Under the pieces are notes generated by a model, which searched no databases, had not been told where the DNA came from, and saw only the letters and a list, made by a program, of their open reading frames with translations. DNA of 13,970 nucleotides from contig PJAB01001515.1 in NCBI GenBank assembly GCA_002887195.1, forward strand, positions 1 to 13,970. Direction: 5' to 3'. Position 1 is the stretch's first letter, and each line of letters begins with the position of its first letter. A program made the translations under genes and the position numbers. Positions 5,779-13,970 of the stretch are shown here, piece by piece. The stretch is from Chrysochromulina parva (lineage: Eukaryota > Haptophyta > Prymnesiales > Chrysochromulinaceae).

Positions 5779-8700
5779 ATGGCACGGCCAAGTCGCCTTG
5801 ACCGCCTGCTGGGCTTGCTGCGCACCGGTCCGAGCGAGGCGGCGCGCCTCGCGGCGGGCCGACAGCTCGGTGCCATCCAGCGTGAGCACCCGGAGCAGCT
5901 CCACGCGCTGCTCCAACGCGTGCTGTGCTACCTCTTCCACGAGGAGTGGGAGACGCGCAGAGCGGCCGCGCATGCGCTCGAGGAGATCGCCGAGGCGGTG
6001 ACGACGTGGCAGCCCAGCCATCCGGACGCGGCGTCGGCCGAGGTCGAGGCGGCAGCACGCGACGAGGCATCCGGTGCGTGGTTGAGCTTTGAGAGCTTTG
6101 CCATCGACCGCGTGCTGGCCCATGGCGCACCACTGCTGGCGAGTGGTGGGCAGGAGTTCGAGGCCAACGACGCGGCGGACGACCGGCCGCACGAGCGCCT
6201 GCTCCGCCAGAGGGCGCTCCTGCAGGAGCAGCTCGGCCTCGACGCCATCGGAAGCGCCATCGGCGGGCGCGAGCAGCGCGAGATGATGGACCTCATCAAG
6301 GAGGACGACGTGCTCGGCGCTGGGCGCGCCGCCGCAGCTTCGCACCGGGCGGCGGCAGCGGACGCGCATCAGTTGGCCGCCGCACGCCTGATCGCTGAGG
6401 AGCTCGCGGCCAGCGGTGGTGCTCTCTCAGAGCGTGCTCGCAACACGCTCAAGCGCAAAGCGCGTCGGGCGGCCAAGCTGGCCACAGATGGCGGCGCCGA
6501 CGGCGTGGTTGTGCAGCTGCCGATGGCGAAGCGGGCGCGGCGGCTCGAGCCAGCGGCAGCACCAGCGCCACGCGCAACAGCCTCGGACGGTTCGGCTGGC
6601 TGCCCGCCGGTCGCGGCCGCGGCTGCCGACGACGAAGGCGAAACGGCGGGAGCTGAAGGTTTTGCTGCACTGACAGCGTCAGGGGATGATCCGGCGGGCG
6701 ATGCGGTGGCGGCTTTGGACGATGCGACGGCGTGGGAGAGGTGCGACCAGTGGCCATTCGAGCCGCTGTGTGCTGAGCTGCGCTGCTCACTCTTCCAGCC
6801 ACGTTGGCAGCGCCGACACGGCGCTGCGCTGGGGCTGCGTGCCGTGTTGCGCGCGCATGCGGCCACGGCGGGTGCGGTGGGGGGCGTGTCCGCACGGGTG
6901 CGCGACGAGCTGCGTGCGCAGTGGCTGCAGGACTGCGCCCTCCGGCTCATCTGTGTACTTTCTCTCGATCGGTTTGGGGATTGGGCCGCTGGTGATAAGG
7001 TCGTCGCACCCGTTCGCGAGACGGCAGCGCAAGCGCTCGCGGTGCTGCTCCAGCCGATGACAGCGGCCGCGGCGGCGCAAGTGGCGCAAGCGCTGCTGGT
7101 GATGGCGCGTCAGCCGACGTGGGAGGTTCGTCACGCCGCAATGCTCGGGCTCAAATACTTGCTCGCTGTGCGCACCGACTTGCTGCCAGCGCTCTTGCCG
7201 CAGGCAGCGGAAGCGCTCCGAGTCGCCCTCGCGGACGACCACGACGACGACGTGCGTTGCGTCGCTGCCGAGGCTCTCGGGGGCGTAGCGGCACGCGTCG
7301 GCACGCTGCTCTCGCCGGGCGCGCTGGGTGCCGTGCTGGGCGCGCTCTGGGACGTGCTCCTCGAGCTTGATGAGCTCACGTCCTCAGCGGCGCACGTGAT
7401 GACGACGCTCTCTGCCTACTGCGCCTGCTTGCCCTACAGTGCCCTCGCCACCTTTGGAGAGGGCGAAGGCGAAGGCGAAGGCGAAGGCGAAGGCGGAGGC
7501 AAGGGCGGCGGAGGCGGTGCCTCGAGCCTTGCGACCGTCGTCCCTCGCCTATGGCCCTTTTGGCGCCACCCGTCGGCGACGGCGCGCGCGGCGGCCATTC
7601 GCACGCTCGAAGCTCTGCTCAATGCGGCCGCCCAGGCCGCGCCGGCGGCGCCGGCCGCGAGCGCGCCAGAGTGGCTATGTGCCCGCGGCGGCGGCGCCAC
7701 AGATGGCGCGGGCACCGAGGACACGGGCGAGCTCGGTCCAGCGCTGCAGCTGCTCGTGCAGGCCGCGCTGCTGGATGAGAGCACATCGGTGCACGCAGCG
7801 GCCGAAGCGGCCCTTGCGGCCGTGGTGCGCGTCGTACCCGCGCGCCAGCTGCGTGCGGCCGCCGCGCCTCACATCGGCGACTGGCTGGCGATGCTCGGCA
7901 CTCCGTTAGGCCAGCCTATCCATCTGCGAGGGCTGCACCGGCCGCCATTTGCTCCCAATGGCAGCGCCGCCGCGGCGGCCACCGGTACGATGCGCACAGG
8001 GGGGCGTGGGGCCGCTGGCTCTGCGCGTCGCAACGCAAAGAGCAACGACGGCAGCGGGGACGGGGGCGGCGGCGCTGCCGGCGTCGTGGCGCTGGACGAC
8101 GACGAGAATGCCCATCACGACGCATGCGAGCCTCTTCCATTTGAACTTCGAGTGGCCTCGAGTGGGATGCACGCGCGAGGGGCTGCGGCACTGGGTGCAA
8201 TCGCCGCCGCGTGCGAGGCGGCCGCCATGCCTGAGCCTGCTTCGTCAGAATTGTTGGGCAGCGACCCGTGGCGTGCGAGCTTGCTCACCGGCCTCTCGAC
8301 GTCCTCCGCGACGATGCGGCAGGTGTGCGCGTGGGTGGTGGCCGAGTGGGCGCAGCGCCACGCCGCGACGGGTGCACGAGCAGCTTTGGGCGCCGAGACG
8401 GGCGAGGGCGCTGTCTTGGGCGCGGCGATGGACGATTCGACTGGCGCAGTTCACAGCACTGGGTTCACAGCACTGGGTGCCATTCACAGCATTGGGTTCA
8501 CAGCACTGGGTGCGGTCCTTCTCTCACTGGCGAGCGATGCGGCCGTGGTCGCCGCCACCGCGCGTGAGATGAGGCATCCCCTCGCACAGATGCAGGCGCA
8601 CGCCACCGCGCTGCTGCGTGCGTTTGAGGCGGCGGGCGCGCCCTCCGAGGCCCTGCGTGCTTCGTCATTCCAGTCGGCCAGCTGGCCCGGGGGTGCGGGG

Positions 8701-11700
8701 GCGCCTGTGGGCGAGCAGGCGGCCCTCGCTCTGAGCGATCGAATCTACACCCACTGGATGGGGCTGCTGCCCAACACCGTGAGTGCACGTGCGCGTGCCA
8801 GGTGTGAGGTAGCCCGCGACGCACTCCTCGAAGCTAGGCGCGCCGTGTTGGTGCAGCGCGAGAGCCTGTGCACGACCCTCGGCGCGGCGGCCGCCGAGGG
8901 CATCGTACGCCTCCGCGCAATGCCGCCGAAGCTCAATCCAATCGTCAAGGCGCTCATGAACGCGGTGCAGGGTGCCCCGCCGGCGGTGCAGGCGCGTGCT
9001 GCCGCGGTGCTCGCCAACCTCTTGAAGCAGTACACGTGCCGAGGGGCCACGGGCGCTGTGTCGGGCGCTGGCGCTGTGTCGGGCGCGCTCGCTGACAAGG
9101 TGGTGGCGAATCTGTGCAAGCTGCTTGTGGGCCGACGGCCCGATGGCGCGACGGTTGGGGCGGCGGAGGCGGCAGCGATGGCGGAGGCGGACAGGCAGGC
9201 GGCGACGGGTGCACGCGCCGCACTGAGCGCGTGCTGCCACGAGTTTGGGGATCGCCTCTTTGAACGGCTTCCCGCGCTTTGGAAGGGGCTTCAGTCGCCT
9301 CTTGAGGCCTTTCAGAGTCTGCGCGACGCCACCCATGAGGCCTCTCTCCAGGGCGCTCCTCTCGATGACGAGCTGCAGCTGCGCTCGGCGCTCGAGATAC
9401 TCCGAGCCCTCGCGCCACACCTCGTGGGTTCACACCTCGTGGGTTCACACCTCGTGGGAGGCGCGGCGGCCGAGCTGCTGTCCCTCGTGCCCGCGACGGC
9501 GCGCGTCGTGCTGGCGCCTCAGCTGCCAGGTGCGAAGGTTGTGGAAGGGGAGGAAGAGGAGGAGGGAGCCAAGTCTGTCGCCGACGGCCGCGGCGAGGCA
9601 GCAGCGGTGACGCCGGCGGCGGCAGAGTGCGAAGGCGCTCCGGACGGCGCGCCCGCCACAGCGCCCGCCTCGTCGGCTTCGTCAGGGCTGCTCGACATAC
9701 GCCGGCTGGCCGCCCAGGCCGTGGCCATGTGCTGCGACGCCCTCGGCTGCGGCGCCATGGAGGCGCTGCTCGAGCTCCTCCCCCACGCGGCGCACCCAAC
9801 GGCGCCGCCTGGCACGCAGTTGGGAGCGGCGCTTTGCATGCGCGCGATCATCAGCACGCTGCAGACGCGTGTGCTGCCGTATGCCGCCCTGCTGATCACC
9901 CCCCTCGTGGCTAGCCTCGCTCACAGCTCAGCATGCATCCGGCACGAGGCCTCGGCCGCGTTCGGGCAGCTGATGCCGCTGCTCCCTCTCGAGCCGGGAA
10001 CAGCTGACCCGATCGACATGTCGGCGGCTCTCCGCGCACGCAAAGCCGCCGAGCGCCCCTGTGTGGACCAGCTGTTGGGCGTTGTCGTGGGCGGTGCGCC
10101 GCCGCGGTACGAGCTGCCGATGGTGCTCAAGACGACGCTCCGGCCCTACCAGCAAGCCGGCGTCGATTGGCTCGCCTTCCTGCGCCGCTTTGGACTCCAT
10201 GGCATCCTGTGCGACGACATGGGGCTTGGCAAGACGCTGCAGACGCTCTGTGTGCTCGCCGCCGCCGCGCACGAGCAACGAGCGAGACGCGCGGGCGCGA
10301 GCGAGCGTCTCGGGTGCGGCGGCGGCGGCGGCGGCGGCGGCAGCGGCGGCAGTGGCAGTAGCGGCGGCAGTGGCAGTGGCAACGGCAGCGACAGCAGCGG
10401 CAATGGCGGCGCCACCTCCCCCCCAGCGAACCTCCCCTCCATCGTCGTCTGCCCGGCCACCCTCACCGCGCACTGGCGCGCCGAGGCGACCAAATTCTGT
10501 GGCTCCGATGGGCTCTGTGTGCTTGAGTACGGGGGAAGTGCCCAACAGCGCGCGCGACTGCGCTCGCGAGTGCATGAGGTGGAGCTGGTGGTGATGTCCT
10601 ACGAGACACTCCGAACAGACATCGACACGCTGGCACAGGTAGGCGATCAGAGGACGGCTGCCCGGTCTGATTTCTCTCTGAGTGCTCTCTGAGTGCTCTC
10701 TGATTGCTCTCTGATTGCTCTCTGAGTGCTCTCTGAGTGCTCTCTGAGTGCCGCTTGAGTGCCGCTTGAGTGCCGTTTGAGTGCAGGTGCGCCGGGAATA
10801 CGCCGCGCTCGATGAGTCCTTGCATGAATTTGCTCACCACGGCGCCCTGCCCTTCCCCACAGGTGCGCTGGGAATACGCCGTGCTCGATGAAGGACACAT
10901 CATTCGCAACCCCAAGGCACAGGTTGCGCGTGCTGCCAAGCGGCTGCGCGCTGCACGTCGGCTGATCCTCACGGGCACCCCGCTCCAAAACCATGCACTC
11001 GAGCTTTGGTCGCTGTTTGACTTTCTTATGCCGGGCTACCTGGGCACCCAGCTCGCGTTCCAGCGCGAGTATGCACAGCCCATCCACGCGTCGCAAGGAG
11101 CGCGCGCGGGCGAGGCGGCGCAGCTGATGGGGGAGGAAGCCCTCGCGCGGCTTCACCGGCAGGTCCTCCCGCTGTGCCTTCGACGCACCAAGGAGTCCGT
11201 GCTCACCGAGCTGCCGCCCAAGGTGATGACCCTTGATGACACTTGATGACACTTGATGACACTGAATGACCCTTGATGACCCTTGATGACCCTTGATGAC
11301 ACTTGATGACCCTTGATGACACTTGATGACCCTTGATGACACTTGATGACACTTGATGACACTTGATGACACTTGATGACACTTGATGACACTGGATGAC
11401 ACTTGATGACACTTGATAACACTTGATGACACTTGATGGCACTTGATTGCATCGGATTGCGTCTGATAGCGATATGACACCGAGTGCAGGTGATCGAGGA
11501 CAGACTGTGTGAGCTACATCCAGTGCAAGCCCTCCTGTACGCTGCGGTCCGCATGGTACACGGGCGAGCGGCGCAAGAGGAGAGCGCGAGCGCGGGGGAC
11601 GGCGCTCACGGCGCTCACGGCAGCGCTCACCACGGCACTCACCACGGCGCTCACAACGGCGCCCATGGCGCCGCCCATGCGCACGTCTTCGCCGCACTCC

Positions 11701-13115
11701 AATATCTGCGGCGTGTGTGTAACCACCCGCTGCTCGCCCTCACGCCTTCGCATCCACTCTATGAGCGTTGCGTGGCTGCCGCGGTGTCGAGCGGCGGACT
11801 CACAGCGCTTGCATGCGCGCCCAAGCTGCTGGCGCTCAAGCAACTCCTTCATGAGTGTGGCATCGGGCGACCCGCCGAGAGTGGCCGCGAGTGTGGCACC
11901 GGTCTTGCCGGCGAGGGCGGCGGACGGCGCGGCGGCCGCAAAGGCGGCGGCGAGGGCGAGGGCGGCGGCGCCCTTGGCGACAGCGGCGAGGGCGGGAGCG
12001 ACAACGAGAACGGGTTGGGAGCAGCCCTAGAGGTGGAGGAGGAGGGCAGTGCGGTCACGCCTCTCGCGACGCATCGCGCCCTGATCTTCAGCCAGAGCGG
12101 TGCTCTACTTGATCTCGTCGAGTCTCAGGTGATTACCCTCGGATTACCCTCGGACGGGATTGCCTTCGGATTGCCTTCGGATGGCCCTTTGATTACCACC
12201 GGATTGCCCTCCGGCAGCCTCTGAGTGCCTCTGCGTGCCTCTGAGTGCCTCATCTCGCCCTCATCTCGCCCTCATCTCGCCCTCATCTCGCCCTCATCTC
12301 GCGCTCACCTCGCCCCCAGCTGCTCGAGGGACATATGCCTACCGTCTCCTACCTACGGCTCGACGGCAAGGTAGCCGCGCCCGACCGGTTCGCGCTCGCC
12401 GAGCGTTTCAACTCCGACGCGTCGATCGACCTGATGCTGCTCACGACGTCGGTGGGTGGGCTCGGGCTCACCTTAACGGGTGCCGACGTGGTCATCTTCC
12501 TCGACCACGACTGGAACCCGATGAAGGACCTGCAGGTGCGTCGGTGCCCTCTCCGGTCTCCCCTTGCGTGTGCCTCTGAGTGCCTCTGAGTGCCTCTGAG
12601 TGCCACTGAATGTGCCTCTGGATGTGCCACTGAGTGGTGCGCAGGCGATGGACCGTGCGCACCGTATTGGGCAGCGGCGCGTCGTCAACGTGTACCGGCT
12701 CGTGACGCGCGGCACGCTCGAGGAAAAGATCATGAGCGCACAGGCGTTCAAACGGCACGTGGCCGCCACGGTCGTCAACCAACAGAACGCGGCGCTCTCC
12801 ACGATGAACACGCACGAGCTGCTCGACTTGTTTGAGCTCGCGCCGGCTCGGCCTTCGGACGCGCCCACGCCAGACGAGGCCATGCTCGCCGAGTACGCAG
12901 CCAGCGCTACCGGAGCAGGTGAGAAGCCGAGCGGGAAGCCGAGCGCGGCGCACTCTCGGGCCGCTAGTGCCGGCGGCGGCGGCGACGGCGGCGGCAGCAC
13001 CAGCGGTGGGCTCCATAACTTACTGGAGACGGTGGGCGAGCTGTGGAGCGCTGAGCAGTATGAGGAGGAGTTTGACCTACAGAGCTTCCTTGCGACCCTG
13101 GGGCCGCCGGCGTGA
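5779..13115 (+). CDS. BTAF1: BTAF1/Mot1: TBP-removing SNF2-family ATPase (five exons)
   Basis: Nuclear ATPase that grips TBP with its HEAT arm and strips it from DNA. Exons: 5779-10638, 10863-11222, 11490-12128, 12320-12535 and 12645-13115, joining in phase 0 to about 2,181 residues (human BTAF1 is 1,849; the excess is mostly low-complexity inserts). The start is fixed by SRLDRLLGLLRTG, matching the conserved BTAF1 N-terminus, and -3 G/+4 G fits a eukaryotic start. Residues 1 to about 1440 are HEAT repeats. ATPase motifs: LRPYQQ (1454-1459), Walker A DDMGLGKT (1479-1486), VVCPATLTAHW (Ia), DEGH (II, 1629-1632), LTGTPLQN (III, 1656-1663), LCLRRTK (1724-1730), LQYLRRVCNHP, HRALIFSQ (IV, 1935-1942), YLRLDG, LTTSVGGLGL (V, 1994-2003), HDWNP, DRAHRIGQ (VI, 2028-2035). 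The end, LWSAEQYEEEFDLQSFLATL, also matches BTAF1. Catalytic residues are intact, so the gene looks functional. Inserts: acidic EG run (560-579), Gly/Ser (about 1501-1552), His-rich (about 1778-1805), Gly/Glu (about 1864-1928). Homology places the introns; no transcript was seen. Confidence 0.95.
7462..7497 (+). repeat. GGCGAA hexamer repeat in BTAF1 exon 1
   Basis: Five exact GGCGAA units and a sixth (GGCGGA) encode a Gly-Glu dipeptide run (about residues 561-573) in a loop of the HEAT arm. The period is a multiple of three, so copy changes keep the frame. Confidence 0.9.
8450..8510 (+). repeat. In-frame coding minisatellite (14-bp unit, 33-bp dimer period)
   Basis: Four copies of TTCACAGCACTGGG (one with a single change) start at 8450, 8464, 8483 and 8497. 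The 14-bp unit is not a codon multiple, but the dimer plus 5 bp gives 33 bp, so the protein repeats cleanly: STGFTALGAIH then SIGFTALGAVL. It lies in the HEAT arm of BTAF1 and is probably a loop insertion. Confidence 0.9.
9052..9086 (+). repeat. 18-bp coding tandem duplication in BTAF1
   Basis: GGCGCTGTGTCGGGCGC occurs at 9052 and again 18 bp later, encoding GAVSGA twice. The frame is maintained. Confidence 0.85.
9416..9460 (+). repeat. 15-bp coding tandem triplication in BTAF1
   Basis: Three head-to-tail copies of CACACCTCGTGGGTT (the last ends in AG) encode HLVGS repeats in the C-terminal part of the HEAT arm. The near-identity of the copies suggests recent expansion. Confidence 0.9.
10318..10410 (+). 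repeat. GGC/AGC trinucleotide tract encoding a Gly/Ser insert
   Basis: Eight consecutive GGC codons (10318-10341) lead into mixed GGC, AGC, AGT and AAC codons. They encode a flexible Gly/Ser linker placed between ATPase motifs I and Ia of BTAF1, a position with no such insert in the human protein. Confidence 0.9.
10675..10784 (+). repeat. Minisatellite in intron 1: ten 11-bp units
   Basis: Ten contiguous 11-bp units, mostly TCTCTGAGTGC with variants TCTCTGATTGC and CGCTTGAGTGC. The array ends where its last unit runs into AG|GTGCGCC, an acceptor-like junction. The CTCTGAGTGC core recurs in introns 3 and 4. Confidence 0.95.
10784..10815 (+). repeat. Decoy copy of intron-1 acceptor plus exon-2 start
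   Basis: These 32 bp match 10860-10891 at 30 positions, including CAG|GTGCG and the following exon bases. If used as the acceptor, the reading frame would meet a stop about 30 codons later, so the downstream copy must be the productive site. Confidence 0.9.
11223..11450 (+). repeat. Minisatellite in intron 2: about 22 units of ACTTGATGAC
   Basis: Twenty-two contiguous 10-bp units (11231-11450), ACTTGATGAC or CCTTGATGAC with a few single changes, are preceded by the donor itself, AG|GTGATGAC, which reads as a first degenerate unit. Three more decayed units follow to about 11480. Confidence 0.95.
11223..11489 (+). other. BTAF1 intron 2 (267 bp), almost all minisatellite
   Basis: Donor AAG|GTGATGAC, acceptor GTGCAG|GTGATC, phase 0, joining TELPPK to VIEDRLCELHPVQ as in the family. 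Retention would stop after VMTLDDT. Units of 10 bp fill nearly the whole intron. Confidence 0.9.
12129..12319 (+). other. BTAF1 intron 3 (191 bp), three repeat types
   Basis: Donor CAG|GTGATTACC, acceptor CCCCAG|CTGCTC, phase 0, joining LLDLVESQ to LLEGHMPTVSYLRLDG. The frame stays open through the first part but ends at 12224, before the exon. Confidence 0.88.
12131..12316 (+). repeat. Minisatellites in intron 3
   Basis: Three arrays follow each other: GGATTACCCTC/GGATTGCCTTC units from the donor to about 12213; three 10-bp CTGAGTGCCT-type units (12221-12250); and six 11-bp CATCTCGCCCT-type units (12251-12316) that run into the acceptor. Confidence 0.92.
12536..12644 (+). other. BTAF1 intron 4 (109 bp)
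   Basis: Donor CAG|GTGCGT, acceptor GCGCAG|GCGATG, phase 0. It interrupts the highly conserved NPMKDLQ|AMDRAHRIGQ between motifs V and VI. Confidence 0.92.
12571..12634 (+). repeat. Minisatellite in intron 4: TGCCTCTGAG units
   Basis: Three perfect 10-bp TGCCTCTGAG units (12571-12600) are followed by diverged ones (TGCCACTGAA and similar). The core CTCTGAGTGC is shared with introns 1 and 3. Confidence 0.9.
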
Positions 13116-13678
13116 ACGCGGAGCACCTGTGATCGGATGATTTGTGACATTTGCGTCGACATTTGCGAGTCCCGTCCAGTCGAGCGGAGGATCGAACTTG
13201 TGTGTGTTATTTTAATAGACTTCACGTAGCTACATGATTGTGCCGGCGGTCCTTAGAAATATATGTGAGAAAACGCCAAAAACGATCGGGACCTTTCGGG
13301 ACTTGGTCGGCCGGCCCGCTAAGAAACCAGCCCATGGTGCACGCCAAAGGCGCAATCTACGGCAAGCCTAAAATCACTGTTTTCTTAAAGGGGGGGAGAC
13401 TGTACGGCAAGTTGTCGGTTGCGGCCAAATGGGCCTTAATGAGGCTCTCCCCCTTGCGCGCCGGCGCCTAGCAGCGTAGGGGGTCTCGCAAGAGAGAGCG
13501 GATCTTGGACGGTCACTGGTTCTCGGACGAGAGCTCGTTAAGTGATGAAAATTAAGAATGCCGCTGACGCTCGCCATGGCGCGAGCCTTCACTGGTTCTG
13601 CAAGGTCAGGTCATTTCCCATCACAGTCAGCCCCACGGGCGCCACGCGCCGCCTTCTTAAGCAGGCACGATCTCGGAC
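13116..13678. other. Intergenic region between converging 3' ends
   Basis: No gene can be supported. It holds the 3' flank of BTAF1 (AT-rich patch near 13205-13270), a possible long-range stem in which AAGGGGGGGAGA (about 13388) faces TCTCCCCCTT (about 13446), two copies of CACTGGTTCT about 75 bp apart, and a hairpin centred on the palindrome CGCCATGGCG near 13575. Confidence 0.5.
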
Positions 13679-13698
13679 TTAAGCAGGCACGATCTCGG
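13656..13698 (+). repeat. 22-bp tandem duplication at the end of the membrane-protein gene
   Basis: CTTAAGCAGGCACGATCTCGG occurs at 13656-13676 and 13678-13698 (22-bp period). On the minus strand it carries the last five codons (EIVPA) and the TAA stop, so a second copy lies just after the stop, in the 3' UTR and in another frame. Confidence 0.9.
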
Positions 13699-13970
13699 CC
13701 GTCTTTGTCTTCCTCTTCAACATCAAGTACGCGAGGCCCATAATCACAGTAGTGCCCGCGAGGGCGGCGACCACGATGCCCACAATCGGCCCGGCCGCCC
13801 AGCCGGATTCGGCCGGGGGCTCAGGCACATAGTAGCGCACCGTTTGGGTGAAGACCTGCACGGGGATTTCGGGCAAGCCCGGCACGGAATTCAAGGCGGC
13901 CTGGAGCGACGCGGTGTTGGCAAAGGCGCCACCGTTCGGGTCCGTCAGGGCCGCCGAAGCCGCGGCCGCC
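13679..13970 (-). CDS. Single-pass membrane protein, C-terminal end (partial)
   Basis: A minus-strand frame is open from the window edge to TAA at 13679-13681. The visible part is a non-cytoplasmic segment with an ALTDPNGGAFANTASLQAAL stretch and VRYYVPEPPAESGW, then one transmembrane helix (about 22 residues, PIVGIVVAALAGTTVIMGLAYLML without the ends), then a basic stop-transfer KRKTKTAEIVPA tail. This is the architecture of a type I surface protein with a short cytosolic tail, and such C-termini are common in algal cell-surface proteins. The extracellular domain type cannot be named from this fragment. No start lies in the window. Confidence 0.7.
   Translation of the reverse strand, partial: AAAASAALTDPNGGAFANTASLQAALNSVPGLPEIPVQVFTQTVRYYVPEPPAESGWAAGPIVGIVVAALAGTTVIMGLAYLMLKRKTKTAEIVPA

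Larger units (their letters stand above)
10639..10862 (+). other. BTAF1 intron 1 (224 bp)
   Basis: Donor CAG|GTAGGC, acceptor CCACAG|GTGCGC, phase 0. Splicing joins DIDTLAQ to VRWEYAVLDEGH, restoring ATPase motif II. Retention adds 17 codons and a stop. The interior holds a ten-unit 11-bp minisatellite and a duplicated copy of the acceptor and exon start. Confidence 0.9.

Noticed and set aside
8954..9799. Long minus-strand frame opposite BTAF1 exon 1, and similar ones
   Set aside because: Arg/Pro/Ala-rich antisense shadows are expected from GC-biased third positions; no motif supports them.
11223..11490. Repeated TGATGA motifs as C boxes of an intronic C/D snoRNA
   Set aside because: TGATGA is simply part of every repeat unit. 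There is no single C/D pair with a terminal stem, and the best match overlaps the splice donor.
11153..11697. Long minus-strand frames with an IKCHQVSSSV-type peptide repeat
   Set aside because: They are translations of the 10-bp intron-2 minisatellite: a repeat whose unit is not a codon multiple but which lacks stops in several frames. Homology places an intron of BTAF1 here.
10675..12634. CRISPR-like arrays
   Set aside because: Units of 10-11 bp are head-to-tail with no spacers, and they lie inside introns of a eukaryotic gene.
12473..13225. Minus-strand frame of 250 codons across BTAF1 exons 4-5
   Set aside because: It spans intron 4 and two exons fixed by strong homology on the other strand, and its composition is low-complexity.
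13238..13471. Plus-strand frame of 77 codons after BTAF1
   Set aside because: It has no ATG at its 5' end (begins with TTG) and no recognisable features; probably chance.

Overview
This window looks like nuclear DNA of a GC-rich unicellular alga, most likely a haptophyte. The evidence is spliceosomal GT-AG introns, a full-length Mot1/BTAF1 gene (a eukaryote-only TBP regulator), very strong G/C third-position bias, minisatellite-filled introns, and neighbours of types common in algal genomes (leucine-rich repeat proteins, FkbM-like methyltransferases, algal glycosyltransferase-like proteins). The lineage is inferred from style, because no marker gene fixes it.

Layout, left to right. (1) 2-274: the 3' end of a leucine-rich-repeat gene, with a probable one-base frameshift near its end, followed by a 3' region that holds a 49-bp module (307-355). 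(2) 923-2371 and 2571-3779: two tandem genes of lower GC. The first is a secreted or Golgi-type SAM-dependent methyltransferase resembling bacterial glycan-locus enzymes. The second is a glycosyltransferase-like protein of an algal family. A perfect second copy of the 49-bp module lies at 4091-4139, so the two copies bracket the gene pair as direct repeats. A separate 37-bp inverted repeat (797-833 and 2356-2392) brackets the methyltransferase alone. (3) 4576-5603, minus strand: a frameshifted and truncated FkbM-like gene, probably a pseudogene. (4) 5604-5778: a short AT-rich divergent promoter region. (5) 5779-13115: the main gene, BTAF1/MOT1, about 2,181 residues in five exons. The first 1,620 codons (HEAT-repeat arm and the start of the SNF2 ATPase) are one uninterrupted exon. 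Four phase-0 introns (224, 267, 191 and 109 bp) all fall in the SNF2 ATPase, and each is built largely of 10-11-bp tandem repeats. (6) 13116-13678: an intergenic stretch between converging genes. (7) 13679-13970, minus strand: the C-terminal end of a single-pass membrane protein, running off the window.

How the parts relate. The methyltransferase, the glycosyltransferase-like gene and the FkbM-like remnant form a small surface-glycan-type neighbourhood between two GC-rich regions. BTAF1 is a housekeeping transcription regulator that removes TBP from DNA by ATP hydrolysis, and it is not functionally tied to those neighbours. The most unusual structure is repeat-related: minisatellites that begin at the BTAF1 splice donors, a duplicated splice acceptor plus exon start inside intron 1, in-frame coding minisatellites in the same gene, and the direct and inverted repeats around the glycan genes. 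I see no complete mobile element, CRISPR array, tRNA or rRNA.
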